From positions 1 to 51,317 of the forward strand of contig NZ_AUJX01000030.1 in the NCBI RefSeq assembly GCF_000424445.1: DNA of 51,317 nucleotides, read 5' to 3'. This stretch comes from Oribacterium sp. NK2B42. Its GTDB lineage: Bacteria > Bacillota > Clostridia > Lachnospirales > Lachnospiraceae. Made by a program: the position numbers and the translations under genes. The notes under the pieces were generated by a model, which searched no databases, was not told the origin of the DNA, and worked only from the letters and a program-made list of their open reading frames with translations. Shown here in pieces: positions 42,290-51,112 of the stretch (position 1 is its first letter; the number at the start of each line of letters is the position of its first letter).

Positions 42290-43936
42290 TTAAAGTAATC
42301 CGTATTTCCTTAGCTTCCTCCAAAGAGTGGTCTTGCTGATACCAAGCTCTGCGGCTGTTTTTTCACGGTTGCCCATGTTGTCACTAAGGGATTTAATCAG
42401 TCTGTTTTTCTCCAGATCCCCGACTGTTATGGTCTGTTTTTTAGAAGCAGCTTCCTTCTGACCGTTGCTGAAACTTAAAGGTATATCCTCTGATTCCATC
42501 ATATTTTCAGAGCTTAACCTGAAGGGCATATCCTCCTCGGAACTGATACCCGGATTAAAATCCGGAACCGCCCTCGGATCGTAATCCGTATCTGAGATTT
42601 TTCCGGGCTCAGCATTAGCCTCAGGGCCAATGTCTCCGCCATAAAGTTCCTCATAAAGTTCACATACATCGGTAACCTTCAGGCTTCTATGGTCCGAGGT
42701 GATCACCAGTCTTTCGATGAAGCTTTCAAGCTGTATCCTGCCTCCGGGCCAGTAAAAACTCTGAAGCTTTTTCTCGGCATCCTTTGTCATTACATGATAC
42801 ATTCCGTAGCGTTCTGTGCAGTTCTGCATGTAAATATTGGAAAGATACGGAATATCCTCGGAGGTTTCCATAAGTGTGGGTATCCTTATGGCAAATGCCG
42901 AAAGTCTGGCATACAGTTCAGGTATCAGGTAGGCTTTCGGGTTCCTGGTTTTCGCTATCAGGATGACATTCCTGAACATAAGTATCTCCAGAAGCTTCTT
43001 CTGGGAACGAACATCCATGTATTGGAAATTGTCTATGACGAGAGTGCCCCGGAGGGAATCATTCACCCTGCCCTGACGTCCGTAAAGATCATCATAGGAA
43101 GACTGGCCTTTTATGCATTCGTAGCTCACAAGCTTTTCCTGTGAATGTTTTGAGTGGTTGTGCATGGCGTTCACAAAGGCCTTGTGGAGATTTCCTATAG
43201 GCTCAAGAATAAGCTTCGGGCAGTCGGTTTTTGACAGCTTTTCTGCCAGGTCAACGGCCGCCTGCATTTTTTCGCTCTTATAGGGGAAGTTCACAAACTG
43301 CTCTTTACGTTTACCGGAGGATTTTCCTTTTTCAAGGACAGCATGGGCCGGTATGTCGCTGTTTTCAAAGGTGTCTGCAAGAAGAAATGCTTCTTTAATG
43401 GCATTCTTCATGGCATCTTCGGTATTGGCCATAAAAAGTGCCGGGATGCCTGCATTATCAGCAATGGTGAGAACGGTTTTTCCGCCCAAGATGAGATCAG
43501 CCTTATCTTCCACTGCCTGAAGTGCGGCGGCTTTCAGAAGTTCAGGGTTCTGCACCAGATATTCCTTCAGCTGAACATGGCATTGCTCACTTATACCGGT
43601 CATATCACAAGTCATGTTCTTGAACATAACTATGGCGATGTTGGGATTCTCTTTTCCAAGTACCCTCTTCGCCTTCTCGATCATATTGATGAGTCCCTGC
43701 CGGGTCATAACGATCTCCACAACCGGGATATCCGTGTACTGTTTAATGATGGTAGCCTGGAGACCTCTGGCGATAATGATATCTGTTCCCTGATTTATGG
43801 CCTGTCTTGCTTCCGAAACAGCGCTTTCGGTTTCGATGACCTTCATCATAAAAAGGCGCTTCTTCATTTCCTGTAAGGCGTCGTGGGCAAGGCGGAACAG
43901 TTCGTCATTTGGTACAAGCAGGGTTATGTTTGCCAT
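42290..43936 (-). CDS. PrpR-like regulator with degenerate AAA+ domain and Fis-type HTH
   Basis: 548 residues. The N-terminal PrpR_N sensor (about 1-190) contains MANITLLVPNDELF and EKADLILGGKT-like features. The central region aligns in order with sigma-54 activators but has lost the working parts: Walker A is LILEPIGNLHKAF, the GAFTGA region is DLYGRQGRVNDS, and Walker B is TLVIDNFQYM. The C-terminus is an intact Fis helix-turn-helix (NREKTAAELGISKTTLWRKL). It should bind DNA but is unlikely to hydrolyse ATP or remodel sigma-54 polymerase. GGAGGAAAT precedes the ATG. It lies between the esterases and garR. Confidence 0.82.
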   Translation of the reverse strand: MANITLLVPNDELFRLAHDALQEMKKRLFMMKVIETESAVSEARQAINQGTDIIIARGLQATIIKQYTDIPVVEIVMTRQGLINMIEKAKRVLGKENPNIAIVMFKNMTCDMTGISEQCHVQLKEYLVQNPELLKAAALQAVEDKADLILGGKTVLTIADNAGIPALFMANTEDAMKNAIKEAFLLADTFENSDIPAHAVLEKGKSSGKRKEQFVNFPYKSEKMQAAVDLAEKLSKTDCPKLILEPIGNLHKAFVNAMHNHSKHSQEKLVSYECIKGQSSYDDLYGRQGRVNDSLRGTLVIDNFQYMDVRSQKKLLEILMFRNVILIAKTRNPKAYLIPELYARLSAFAIRIPTLMETSEDIPYLSNIYMQNCTERYGMYHVMTKDAEKKLQSFYWPGGRIQLESFIERLVITSDHRSLKVTDVCELYEELYGGDIGPEANAEPGKISDTDYDPRAVPDFNPGISSEEDMPFRLSSENMMESEDIPLSFSNGQKEAASKKQTITVGDLEKNRLIKSLSDNMGNREKTAAELGISKTTLWRKLRKYGLL

Positions 43937-44017
43937 ATTTCCTCCGGTTCATTTCGTTTCAAAGTGTTTCATCTTCACTATTTTATCAATCGTGTCTGAA
44001 GGTTTCAATCCTAGAAC

Positions 44018-44078
44018 AAAATTAGTTCAGTGGGCTGCCTACGGAACCTATTGTCCGGATGTAATCCACTGAACTAAT
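44018..44078 (-). terminator. Terminator hairpin after esterase 1
   Basis: ATTAGTTCAGTGG (44021-44033) pairs perfectly with CCACTGAACTAAT (44066-44078). On the minus side it ends in TTTTG. The remaining bases of the 229-base gap hold nothing else visible. Confidence 0.7.
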
Positions 44079-44165
44079 CTTAGTACTTTATTTATGGTGT
44101 TAGATTGCTTTCTGGCTTTCTTCTGCGTGTCATATACCAGACCAACCTTTTTTACGCTTAACGCC

Positions 44166-45098
44166 TTATTTATTCTTCAGGTTTCTATCGAAAAACTCTG
44201 CAATCAATTCCTTAACGGAATCCTGGAAGAAATCCTTTGTGCCGTGACCGGCGTTATGAAGGATATAAAGATCTGCCTTGTCACCCTGACCGGCATCAAT
44301 TATCTTCTGGTAAAAATCTTCACTTACATCTACCGGTACCAGCTTGTCAATGTCTCCGTGCATGATCATCATAGGACACATTTTGTCGCTGATGAGATAT
44401 GGAGGACTAACCTTCTTTGAACGCTCTATCATATCTTCATTATACTCCCCACCCATAACTGCTCCGCCATGGGATGCCGCAACATTTTCCCAACGATAGT
44501 TTGCTGGATCAGCTTTATAAAGGCTTTCCTCGAATTTAAGGAGCCAGGGAATGTCTACCGGACCGAACATATCAACGCAGGCCTGCACTTCGTCAGACTC
44601 TGATGCCCACTCGCTTCCGTGGAAATCATCAACATTCATTCCTGCAAGGGATGCCAGATGTCCGCCTGCTGAGCGGCCGATGATTCCAATACGGTTCGGG
44701 TCAATCTCATATTCTGCTGCATGAGCTCTTAAAAATCTTATTGCCGTTTTGACGTCGATGATCTGATCCGGCATATGTCCTTCCGCAGAGCTTCTGTAGT
44801 AAATGGATGCAACCACATATCCCCGGTCTGCAAGAAATGCCATCTCAGCCACCATGAGATTTTTGTCGCAGCCTCTGTAGCCGCCGCCCGGTACCCATAC
44901 GATACAGGGCTTCGGGGTCTTGTCCTCTTCGTCTACGATACCTGCCGCAAATCTCATCTCACTGTTTCCGTTCTGAAGCATTACAGACATTTCCAGTTTC
45001 ATGGGATTTCCGTTCAGATCCTTTACTTCACTATAAACTATACTATCCAGGAAATTGATACTCTTTCTTTTCTTTCCCGGTTCTATAACATTTCTCAT
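44166..45098 (-). CDS. Alpha/beta-hydrolase esterase (acetyl-esterase type), esterase 1
   Basis: 310 residues from the ATG at 45098 (AAAGGATATCG upstream); a TTG at 45122 is the alternative. The oxyanion loop is WVPGGGYRGCD, nucleophile serine GRSAGGHLA, acid HGDIDKLVP and histidine NAGHGTKDFF. There is no signal peptide, so it is cytoplasmic. It belongs to the BD-FAE/lipase-esterase group that removes acetyl or acyl groups from sugars or small esters. A phased repeat array lies directly upstream. Confidence 0.88.
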   Translation of the reverse strand: MRNVIEPGKKRKSINFLDSIVYSEVKDLNGNPMKLEMSVMLQNGNSEMRFAAGIVDEEDKTPKPCIVWVPGGGYRGCDKNLMVAEMAFLADRGYVVASIYYRSSAEGHMPDQIIDVKTAIRFLRAHAAEYEIDPNRIGIIGRSAGGHLASLAGMNVDDFHGSEWASESDEVQACVDMFGPVDIPWLLKFEESLYKADPANYRWENVAASHGGAVMGGEYNEDMIERSKKVSPPYLISDKMCPMMIMHGDIDKLVPVDVSEDFYQKIIDAGQGDKADLYILHNAGHGTKDFFQDSVKELIAEFFDRNLKNK

Positions 45099-45140
45099 TA
45101 TTTTCGATATCCTTTCCTTCAACTATCAAATAGTTTTTTC

Positions 45141-45299
45141 TTGACTCATAACCAGATTTTGAGGGAATTAGTCATATACAATAGGCTGATTTATTGACTC
45201 ATATTACGATTTTAGAGATATAGGTCATATAGAATTTATAAGCTAATTGACTCATAATCTATATTTTAGGATATAAGTTCTATATAGATGATGATAAAA
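45141..45299. repeat. Three 53-bp tandem repeats, each of two half-units, upstream of esterase 1
   Basis: TTGACTCATA starts at 45141, 45194 and 45247, exactly 53 bases apart. Midway in each unit is a related word (TTAGTCATA, TAGGTCATA, TAAGTTCTATA). The CATA/TATA ends fall at 45150, 45176, 45203, 45229, 45256 and 45282, giving spacings of 26, 27, 26, 27 and 26. That makes six half-sites about 2.5 helical turns apart. The position suggests a regulator-binding array for the esterase promoter. Confidence 0.75.
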
Positions 45300-45301
45300 G
45301 T

Positions 45302-45326
45302 AATTCCGCGGTTTAGCCGCGGAATT
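45302..45326. terminator. Hairpin after esterase 2
   Basis: AATTCCGCGG and CCGCGGAATT form a perfect 10-bp stem with a TTTAG loop. The T-tract is on the plus side; on the minus side, after the esterase 2 stop, the T stretch is weak. Confidence 0.6.
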
Positions 45327-45369
45327 TTTGAACTTTATTACTGTTCATAAAAATCTGTAGAGACTCTCT

Positions 45370-46269
45370 CTATTTTATTCCGGCCTTTGCCTTCAAACTG
45401 TCAATTATGAACTGCTGTGCTTCTTCCCACTCTCCCGTACAGTGAATGATAAATCCATGACTTGAGTTAAGGAAGCACTTCATGGTTACCTTTACTCCGG
45501 AAAGCATAAGCTTAACCGCATAGTCACCATCTTCAAATCTGAAGTTATCCGATCCTGCAGTTATTACCAGTGCCTCTGGAACACCTTTAAGCTGTTCAAA
45601 GGAGGCCTTAACAGGACTGCAATAAGGTGATGCCAACTTTTCAGGATCATTCTCCGTGTAGCACTCGTTGAACATCCTTCCTCTTTCGGCAGGAATAAGG
45701 TTTTTGTCTGCATCCGGCTTGTCAGCAGGGTCTGTCACCATGTCAAAACAGCCATATCCAAGTACCTGGTAACAAAGTTTGAAATCCTTTGTTTCATTTG
45801 ACTTAATGGAAACCACCGCAGCCAGATTTGCTCCGGCACTGTAGCCTCCGATGGAAATCTGCTCTTTGTCAGCCTTCCACTCTTCTGCCTTTGAGAATAC
45901 CCATTTTGTGGCATCATAGCACTGATTAACAGCAGTTGGATATGGATATTCCGGCGCCAGACTGTAGTCAAGATCTACAGCTATTCCCTTTAATGCATCT
46001 GCCACCTTGCAGGACCATACTTCATCTCTTATTACATGTGGTCTTACAAATCCTCCGCCATGGATATTGATATGAACCGGACAGTTTTCTGTTCTGTTCT
46101 TAGCTTTGAATACATAAAGCTTCAGAGGTCCGCCTGCGGTTTCGATTGTAAATTCTTCCCTGTCGCACAGGAGAAGATTCTTTTTATATTCTTCGGTAAT
46201 GTTTTCTTTTGCAACGCTGTGGCCTCTCAATGCCTCAAGCAGCACAGCTTTTCTTTCTTCACTGATCAT
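45370..46269 (-). CDS. Alpha/beta-hydrolase esterase, HSL family, esterase 2
   Basis: 299 residues. Hormone-sensitive-lipase family motifs are HINIHGGGFVRPH (oxyanion), DYSLAPEYPYPTAV, nucleophile GGYSAGANLAA, acid AGSDNFRFEDG and histidine SSHGFI. It is cytoplasmic, since no signal sequence is seen. AAGGAGTAGATC precedes the ATG. It follows tctA after 216 bases in the same direction. It probably hydrolyses a short acyl or aryl ester brought in by the transporter or made inside; the substrate is unknown. Confidence 0.9.
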   Translation of the reverse strand: MISEERKAVLLEALRGHSVAKENITEEYKKNLLLCDREEFTIETAGGPLKLYVFKAKNRTENCPVHINIHGGGFVRPHVIRDEVWSCKVADALKGIAVDLDYSLAPEYPYPTAVNQCYDATKWVFSKAEEWKADKEQISIGGYSAGANLAAVVSIKSNETKDFKLCYQVLGYGCFDMVTDPADKPDADKNLIPAERGRMFNECYTENDPEKLASPYCSPVKASFEQLKGVPEALVITAGSDNFRFEDGDYAVKLMLSGVKVTMKCFLNSSHGFIIHCTGEWEEAQQFIIDSLKAKAGIK

Positions 46270-46485
46270 TTGATCTACTCCTTGATTTCACTATGTCGGA
46301 AAGCTTCATGCCTGTATTACAACTCATCATTCGAGAATTAAATGGTCTTGATTAATGATTTGACAGATTTAAGTGCTTTAAATTCATTTGTCTATATATC
46401 TATATAATGCGCTACAAGTGCTACATGAGGCATTCCGATTATAAAATTCAGATTAATCTGACATCCTTTTATCCTTTACGCTGCC

Positions 46486-47979
46486 TTAGCCAGCTTGCTT
46501 GCGTTGTTTTTTTAATGCTTTCTGGATCATAGGTCCAAACAAGCTGTAAACAGTTATAAGAATAAAGATAAGTGAAATAGGTCTTGTGAAGAAAAGTGAA
46601 TAGTCTCCCTTTCCGTATGAAACACCCATTCTGAAGTAGCTCTCGATCTTTCCGCCCAGGATAAATGCAAGCATAAGCGGAGTCATGGGAAGTCCAAAGT
46701 AATCCATCACTATACCAACCAGTCCGAAGAAAAGTACCAGATAAACCGAGAACATGGAGGTTGTTGATGAAAATGCTCCCATGAATGCGATCATAAGGAT
46801 AGCACTGTAAAGGTAGTGATATGGTGCCTTAAGGAGCAGAGGGAAATATTTCTTTGTAAGGAGCTCAGTTACAAAAATAAGGATTGCAGAAACAAGTACT
46901 GTTGCGAAGATAAGATCTGCAAGTACAGGGTTTGTTCTTATGAACATAGGTCCCGGCTGAAGTCCATGGATGGTCATAGCAGACATGAGAAGTACGGTTG
47001 TAGCATCTCCCGGGATACCAAGAGATATCATAGGAATGATAGCACCGCCGACGCCGGCATTGTTTGATACCTCTGTGGCCCATACACCCTCATCCACACC
47101 AGTTCCGAAAAGCTCCGGATGCTTTGACATTTTCTTAGCCTGACCGTATGCAAGGATGTTAGAAATACCTGAACCCATGCCCGGAAGGAATCCGATCCAT
47201 AGACCGATGAACAGTGAAACGACAATTACCTTAATGTTATCTGTAAGGTCCTTAAGTGTAAGTCCGATTCCGCCGAGAGCGCCCTCGTCTACCTTGGGCA
47301 TCTCCTGGTTGCCCTTAGCATAGCTTGTAGCCACCTGCTGAAGGGCGAAGGTTCCCATGAGAAGGCAGACAACATTGATACCACCGAAAAGGTTATAGTT
47401 GTTAAATGTAAATCTCATCTGATTTGTTACGGAATCAGTTCCGACGCAGGCAAGCCAGAGACCAAGGAAAGCTGCTGTCATTCCCTTGAAAACAGAACCG
47501 TTTGAAAGTCCAACAACCATGGTTATGGCCATGAGGCATAGGCTGAAATACTCCCATGGTCCCAGTTTTAATGCTATCTCCGCAATATATGTGGAGCAAA
47601 GTGTAGCAACGATGATGGAAATGAAAGTACCGATGAAGGAACCTGTGATACCGATGGAAAGTGCCTTTGCAGCCTTTCCTTTTTTAGTCATGGGATAACC
47701 GTCGTAACAGGTTGCGATGGATGCAGCCGAACCGGGAATTCCAACTAGAACCGCTGCGATAAAGGAACCCGAAACACCACCGACATACATACCGACAAGC
47801 ATTGAGAAGCTGAGCTCAGTGCTCATTGCAAATGTCAAAGGAAGTATAAGTGTGATACCCAGTCCTCCGGAAAGTCCGGGGATGGCACCGAGAACTGCAC
47901 CCACCAGCGTACATAAGTACATCATTATGAAATTCATGGGCTGAAGCAGTGTCAAAAGCGCTGTCATATAATCTGCCAT
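46486..47979 (-). CDS. tctA: Tripartite tricarboxylate transporter large membrane subunit
   Basis: 497 residues, about 12 membrane helices. The family signature appears in GAIPGLSGGLGITLILPLTF and again in the second half as IGFLPGMGSGISN, the two re-entrant repeats. SLGIPGDATTVLLMSAM is also typical. It drives uptake of a carboxylate using ion flux with TctB and the binding protein TctC. AGGAGAAATAAA precedes the ATG. It is third in the tctC-tctB-tctA order. Confidence 0.95.
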   Translation of the reverse strand: MADYMTALLTLLQPMNFIMMYLCTLVGAVLGAIPGLSGGLGITLILPLTFAMSTELSFSMLVGMYVGGVSGSFIAAVLVGIPGSAASIATCYDGYPMTKKGKAAKALSIGITGSFIGTFISIIVATLCSTYIAEIALKLGPWEYFSLCLMAITMVVGLSNGSVFKGMTAAFLGLWLACVGTDSVTNQMRFTFNNYNLFGGINVVCLLMGTFALQQVATSYAKGNQEMPKVDEGALGGIGLTLKDLTDNIKVIVVSLFIGLWIGFLPGMGSGISNILAYGQAKKMSKHPELFGTGVDEGVWATEVSNNAGVGGAIIPMISLGIPGDATTVLLMSAMTIHGLQPGPMFIRTNPVLADLIFATVLVSAILIFVTELLTKKYFPLLLKAPYHYLYSAILMIAFMGAFSSTTSMFSVYLVLFFGLVGIVMDYFGLPMTPLMLAFILGGKIESYFRMGVSYGKGDYSLFFTRPISLIFILITVYSLFGPMIQKALKKQRKQAG

Positions 47980-48127
47980 TTTATTTCTCCTATTTTTTGT
48001 TTATCTGCTTTCTATTACCGAAATGCAAATGTCTATACATTAGCTTTTATTACTACACATCAAGTCTCTTTCAGAATTCATCAGAGGCTTATGGTATACA
48101 TGTACTATCTGATCAAAAATCGTAACA

Positions 48128-48613
48128 TCAGATCATCTTGATCCCAAGACTGCTCCAAAGTGTTCCCTTCGGAAGTGGGATGTTGAAGCCCTTTGTAAAT
48201 CCGAAATAGCAAATGCTTCCCAGAAGCATGCAGAAAATAATGCAAAATACTACATTGAATTTCTTCTCACCCTTTAGCGTGAAGATAAACATAAACAGTC
48301 CTGCCATGGAAGTGATCCAGAAGCCAATGAAGTTCATGAGAAAAGCAAACAGGAGACATTCGGCTATAATGATTGCAAGGCGTGTGTAACCTGCCTTATC
48401 GAGATACTCTTTGTTTTCATCTTTCTTACCGTCGAATACCATTGAAAGAATTGCAAATACTGCTATGCCTATGGCAGAGATAAAAGGGAAAAGTCTCGGT
48501 CCCGGCTCATTTGAAACAAGCAGCTCGGGGATATGGGTACTTTCAAATGCTATCCATGCTGAAAACAGAACCATGAAAATCCCCATCACATATGTACGGT
48601 TAAGTTTTTTCAT
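48128..48613 (-). CDS. tctB: Tripartite tricarboxylate transporter small membrane subunit
   Basis: 161 residues with four predicted helices, the normal TctB topology. Helix 1 is YVMGIFMVLFSAWIAF, followed by SNEPGPRLFPFISAIGIAV, where PGPRLFP is the family mark. The last two helices are FLMNFIGFWITSMAGLFMF and VVFCIIFCMLLGSICYFGF. AAAGGAGCAACC precedes the ATG. Confidence 0.92.
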   Translation of the reverse strand: MKKLNRTYVMGIFMVLFSAWIAFESTHIPELLVSNEPGPRLFPFISAIGIAVFAILSMVFDGKKDENKEYLDKAGYTRLAIIIAECLLFAFLMNFIGFWITSMAGLFMFIFTLKGEKKFNVVFCIIFCMLLGSICYFGFTKGFNIPLPKGTLWSSLGIKMI

Positions 48614-48664
48614 AAAAGGTTGCTCCTTTAAATGTTTTATTTAGAGATGATTTTTAGAGAGGAT

Positions 48665-48693
48665 GAGCCCGGCAGCATCAACATACCGGGCTC
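48665..48693. other. Hairpin between tctC and tctB
   Basis: GAGCCCGG (48665-48672) pairs with CCGGGCTC (48686-48693). There is no T-tract. Such hairpins after binding-protein genes often protect the upstream mRNA or partly stop transcription, favouring excess TctC over the membrane subunits. Confidence 0.6.
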
Positions 48694-48715
48694 TGAAAAA
48701 ATATGAAAAAATTTA

Positions 48716-49849
48716 TTATTTCTTGAGACCCATTGATGTTACAAGAGCATCAAGATTTGACCACTCATCATCGAGACCCTTCTGTGAATCAGCAAGATTT
48801 GTAGGCTCTGCAAAGGTTGCCATCTTGTTCATGCCGTCAACATAGGAAGTCTGCTCTTCTGCCTTTACGATAGCCTGGTTGATAGCCTCAGCAGCTTCAT
48901 CTGAGACACCTGCAGGTGCAAGGATATAGTAGTTGGAATCCCATGTTGTTTCTACACCCTGCTCTACTGTTGAAGCAAACTTGGCATCAAGCTCTGAACC
49001 AAGGAGCTTGCTCATGGACTCAAGTGTAGAAGCTTTAGGTCCGAGGGTTCCGAGAACAGTAAGCTTTCCGTCAGCGTCATAATCCTGAGCATTAGGAATT
49101 GAGCAGTTTGCAATGTTGATTGCATTTGAAGCTACGTTTGTAAGCTTGTCAGCCTCTGATGAGCACTGTACGTAGTTTACAAGTGAAGCATCACCGACAA
49201 GTGCATCCATAAATGAAGTGAAAAGGATCTGTGTTGTTCCGCCAAGTGAGCATCCTACAGTAAGCTCGCCCGGATGAGCCTTGATATACTCAGCAAGTTC
49301 TGTGAAGTTTGTGTAAGGTGCACCGGGATTTGTAATGATAGCCTGTGGACCACCCTGATTGAGAAGTCCTACTGCTCTCATATCATCCTTTACGGAAACG
49401 CCTGAAGCGCCGGTCAGGAACTTGATAACAGCACCGCCATGGCAGGTAAGAAGTGTTGTTCCATCAGCCTGAGCATTCTTGGCATGCTGCATACCAACTT
49501 CTTCAGTATCATAGTTAGTAACTACGAAGTTAACATTAGGACAAACCTCTGTAAGTGCCTGTGTAAGATAACGTGTGTAAAGGTCGGTTCCGCCGCCTGC
49601 CTTTGCAGGAACATCTACATAAACTGTGGTTCCGTCAGGCCATACTGAGCTTACATCTACTGCTCCTGCTGATCCTGTATCGGCAGCTGCGGCAGTTGTT
49701 TCACTTCCTGCTTCCTGCTTTGCTGCTGTTGTTTCAGCCGGCTTTGCTGCAGCTATTGTTGCAGCTGTGTTTGATGAAGATCCGCAGCCTGTAAGCATGC
49801 TAAGTGCCATTGCCGCTGTGATTACTGTTGCCATAAACTTCTTTTTCAT
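48716..49849 (-). CDS. tctC: Tripartite tricarboxylate transporter substrate-binding lipoprotein
   Basis: 377 residues. The lipoprotein signal is MKKKFMATVITAAMALSMLT with the lipobox cysteine in LTGCGSS, then an Ala/Thr-rich linker to about residue 68. The Bug/TctC periplasmic-binding fold follows, with PAKAGGGTDLYTRY, TCHGGAVIKFL, GGPQAIITNPGAPY and VGCSLGGTTQIL. It is anchored outside the membrane and delivers the substrate to TctAB. TTAGGAGGATTT precedes the ATG. It is first in its operon and divergent from the LysR gene. Confidence 0.93.
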   Translation of the reverse strand: MKKKFMATVITAAMALSMLTGCGSSSNTAATIAAAKPAETTAAKQEAGSETTAAAADTGSAGAVDVSSVWPDGTTVYVDVPAKAGGGTDLYTRYLTQALTEVCPNVNFVVTNYDTEEVGMQHAKNAQADGTTLLTCHGGAVIKFLTGASGVSVKDDMRAVGLLNQGGPQAIITNPGAPYTNFTELAEYIKAHPGELTVGCSLGGTTQILFTSFMDALVGDASLVNYVQCSSEADKLTNVASNAINIANCSIPNAQDYDADGKLTVLGTLGPKASTLESMSKLLGSELDAKFASTVEQGVETTWDSNYYILAPAGVSDEAAEAINQAIVKAEEQTSYVDGMNKMATFAEPTNLADSQKGLDDEWSNLDALVTSMGLKK

Positions 49850-50128
49850 AAATCCTCCTAACAGACTGTATTTCTCATTAGTACAGGTTATTTTTGAACA
49901 GGCCTCCCTCTTTTAAATCAATAAAAATTTTTCGGGTTTATAATTTTCAAAAATCAGGGTATACTTATGCAGAAATACATAAATCTTTTTGATTTGTCTT
50001 GCGACCTTTCTTAATATGGTTTGATTATAGGGATTTATAAAAAATGTATCAATCTTGAAATAGTTATCCGATTTATTAGTAAAAGTTATAGATATATGGC
50101 AACATTAATAGATGAGGAGAATGATAGC

Positions 50129-51112
50129 ATGAATATAAAGGCATGTACCTACCTTGTAACAATAGAAGAATGTAAATCACTTTCAAAGGCAGCCAAACAG
50201 CTTGGTATCTCCCAGCCTGCACTTTCGAAATTTCTGGCAAATACCGAAGCCGGTTTAGGGCATCAGCTTTTCATGAAAAGCCGTAAATCTCTGATACCTA
50301 CGGATGCCGGAAAAATATATCTTAAGACTTGCAGAAATATCATAAACATTAAGCAACGTACCTATGCTTCCATTGCTCAGCTTTCTATGGTACCATCCAG
50401 TACCATCACCATAGGGATTACACCTTTCAGAGGTTCCCGGTTTTTCAGTAATATCTATCCTGCTTTTTCTGAAAGATTTCCATTTATACAGATTCAGACA
50501 AAAGAAGGATATATGTATGAACTCAAAGAGGCTGTTAAGAAATCAGAAGTAGATTTGGTGATCGGAACGATAACCCCCTCTGATGAAAAGGATTTTACAT
50601 TTGCCTCCGTAGCCTATGAGCAAATGTGTCTGGCGGTTCCCCTTTCTCATCCCGCAGCTTCAAAAAGCGATGACTCAGGGAACTATTTTCCGACCATAAA
50701 CATTAAAGAATTTTCAGATGCCCCTTTTGTTATGTGGGGATCAAGTACAACAAACTCGAAAATAGTAGAAGAATATATGGCAAGAAATAACTTCACTCCC
50801 ACAGTTGTACAGCGAAGCAACAATGCCCTTATGATGAATGAAATGCTTAAGACCGGTGTGGGCGTCGGATTTCTCCCCCGATCCTTCTGCAGAGCTCACG
50901 AGGGAAGAGTCTACTTTTCCACCTGGCCGCCGGTGCAGACCTTCAACGGAGTCTTTTACCTAAAGGACAGACGGCTTTCAGAAGCAGAACGCTATTTTAT
51001 TTACCTTATGATCAAAAACTCCCTTATATCCGATACACATATCGGTACCAATGTTTATTTCAACAAAACCTCCCGAGCCGTAATCAATGAATTCGGGGGC
51101 TTTGAGATGTAA
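50129..51112 (+). CDS. LysR-type transcriptional regulator
   Basis: 327 residues from the ATG at 50129 (MNIKACTYLVTIEEC), with GAGGAGAATGATAGC upstream. The frame is open further left, without a ribosome site. The winged helix has SLSKAAKQLGISQPALSKFL (about 16-35) and the PTDAGKIYL segment. The co-inducer domain starts at about 90 (STITIGITPFRG). It is divergent from tctC, so it probably controls uptake in response to the transported carboxylate. A GTAT-N12-ATAC sequence at 49959-49978 in the shared region is a weak candidate box. The last 205 bases of the window show no gene. Confidence 0.9.
   Translation: MNIKACTYLVTIEECKSLSKAAKQLGISQPALSKFLANTEAGLGHQLFMKSRKSLIPTDAGKIYLKTCRNIINIKQRTYASIAQLSMVPSSTITIGITPFRGSRFFSNIYPAFSERFPFIQIQTKEGYMYELKEAVKKSEVDLVIGTITPSDEKDFTFASVAYEQMCLAVPLSHPAASKSDDSGNYFPTINIKEFSDAPFVMWGSSTTNSKIVEEYMARNNFTPTVVQRSNNALMMNEMLKTGVGVGFLPRSFCRAHEGRVYFSTWPPVQTFNGVFYLKDRRLSEAERYFIYLMIKNSLISDTHIGTNVYFNKTSRAVINEFGGFEM

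Noticed and set aside
42226-42339. Small plus-strand ORF with an AAGGAG-like site and ATG
   Set aside because: The ribosome site and ATG are part of the arms of the regulator's terminator, and the frame runs antisense into the regulator's HTH.
45141-45299. CRISPR-like array
   Set aside because: Only three units, with the conserved part just about 10 bases and spacers that resemble each other; no cas genes nearby.
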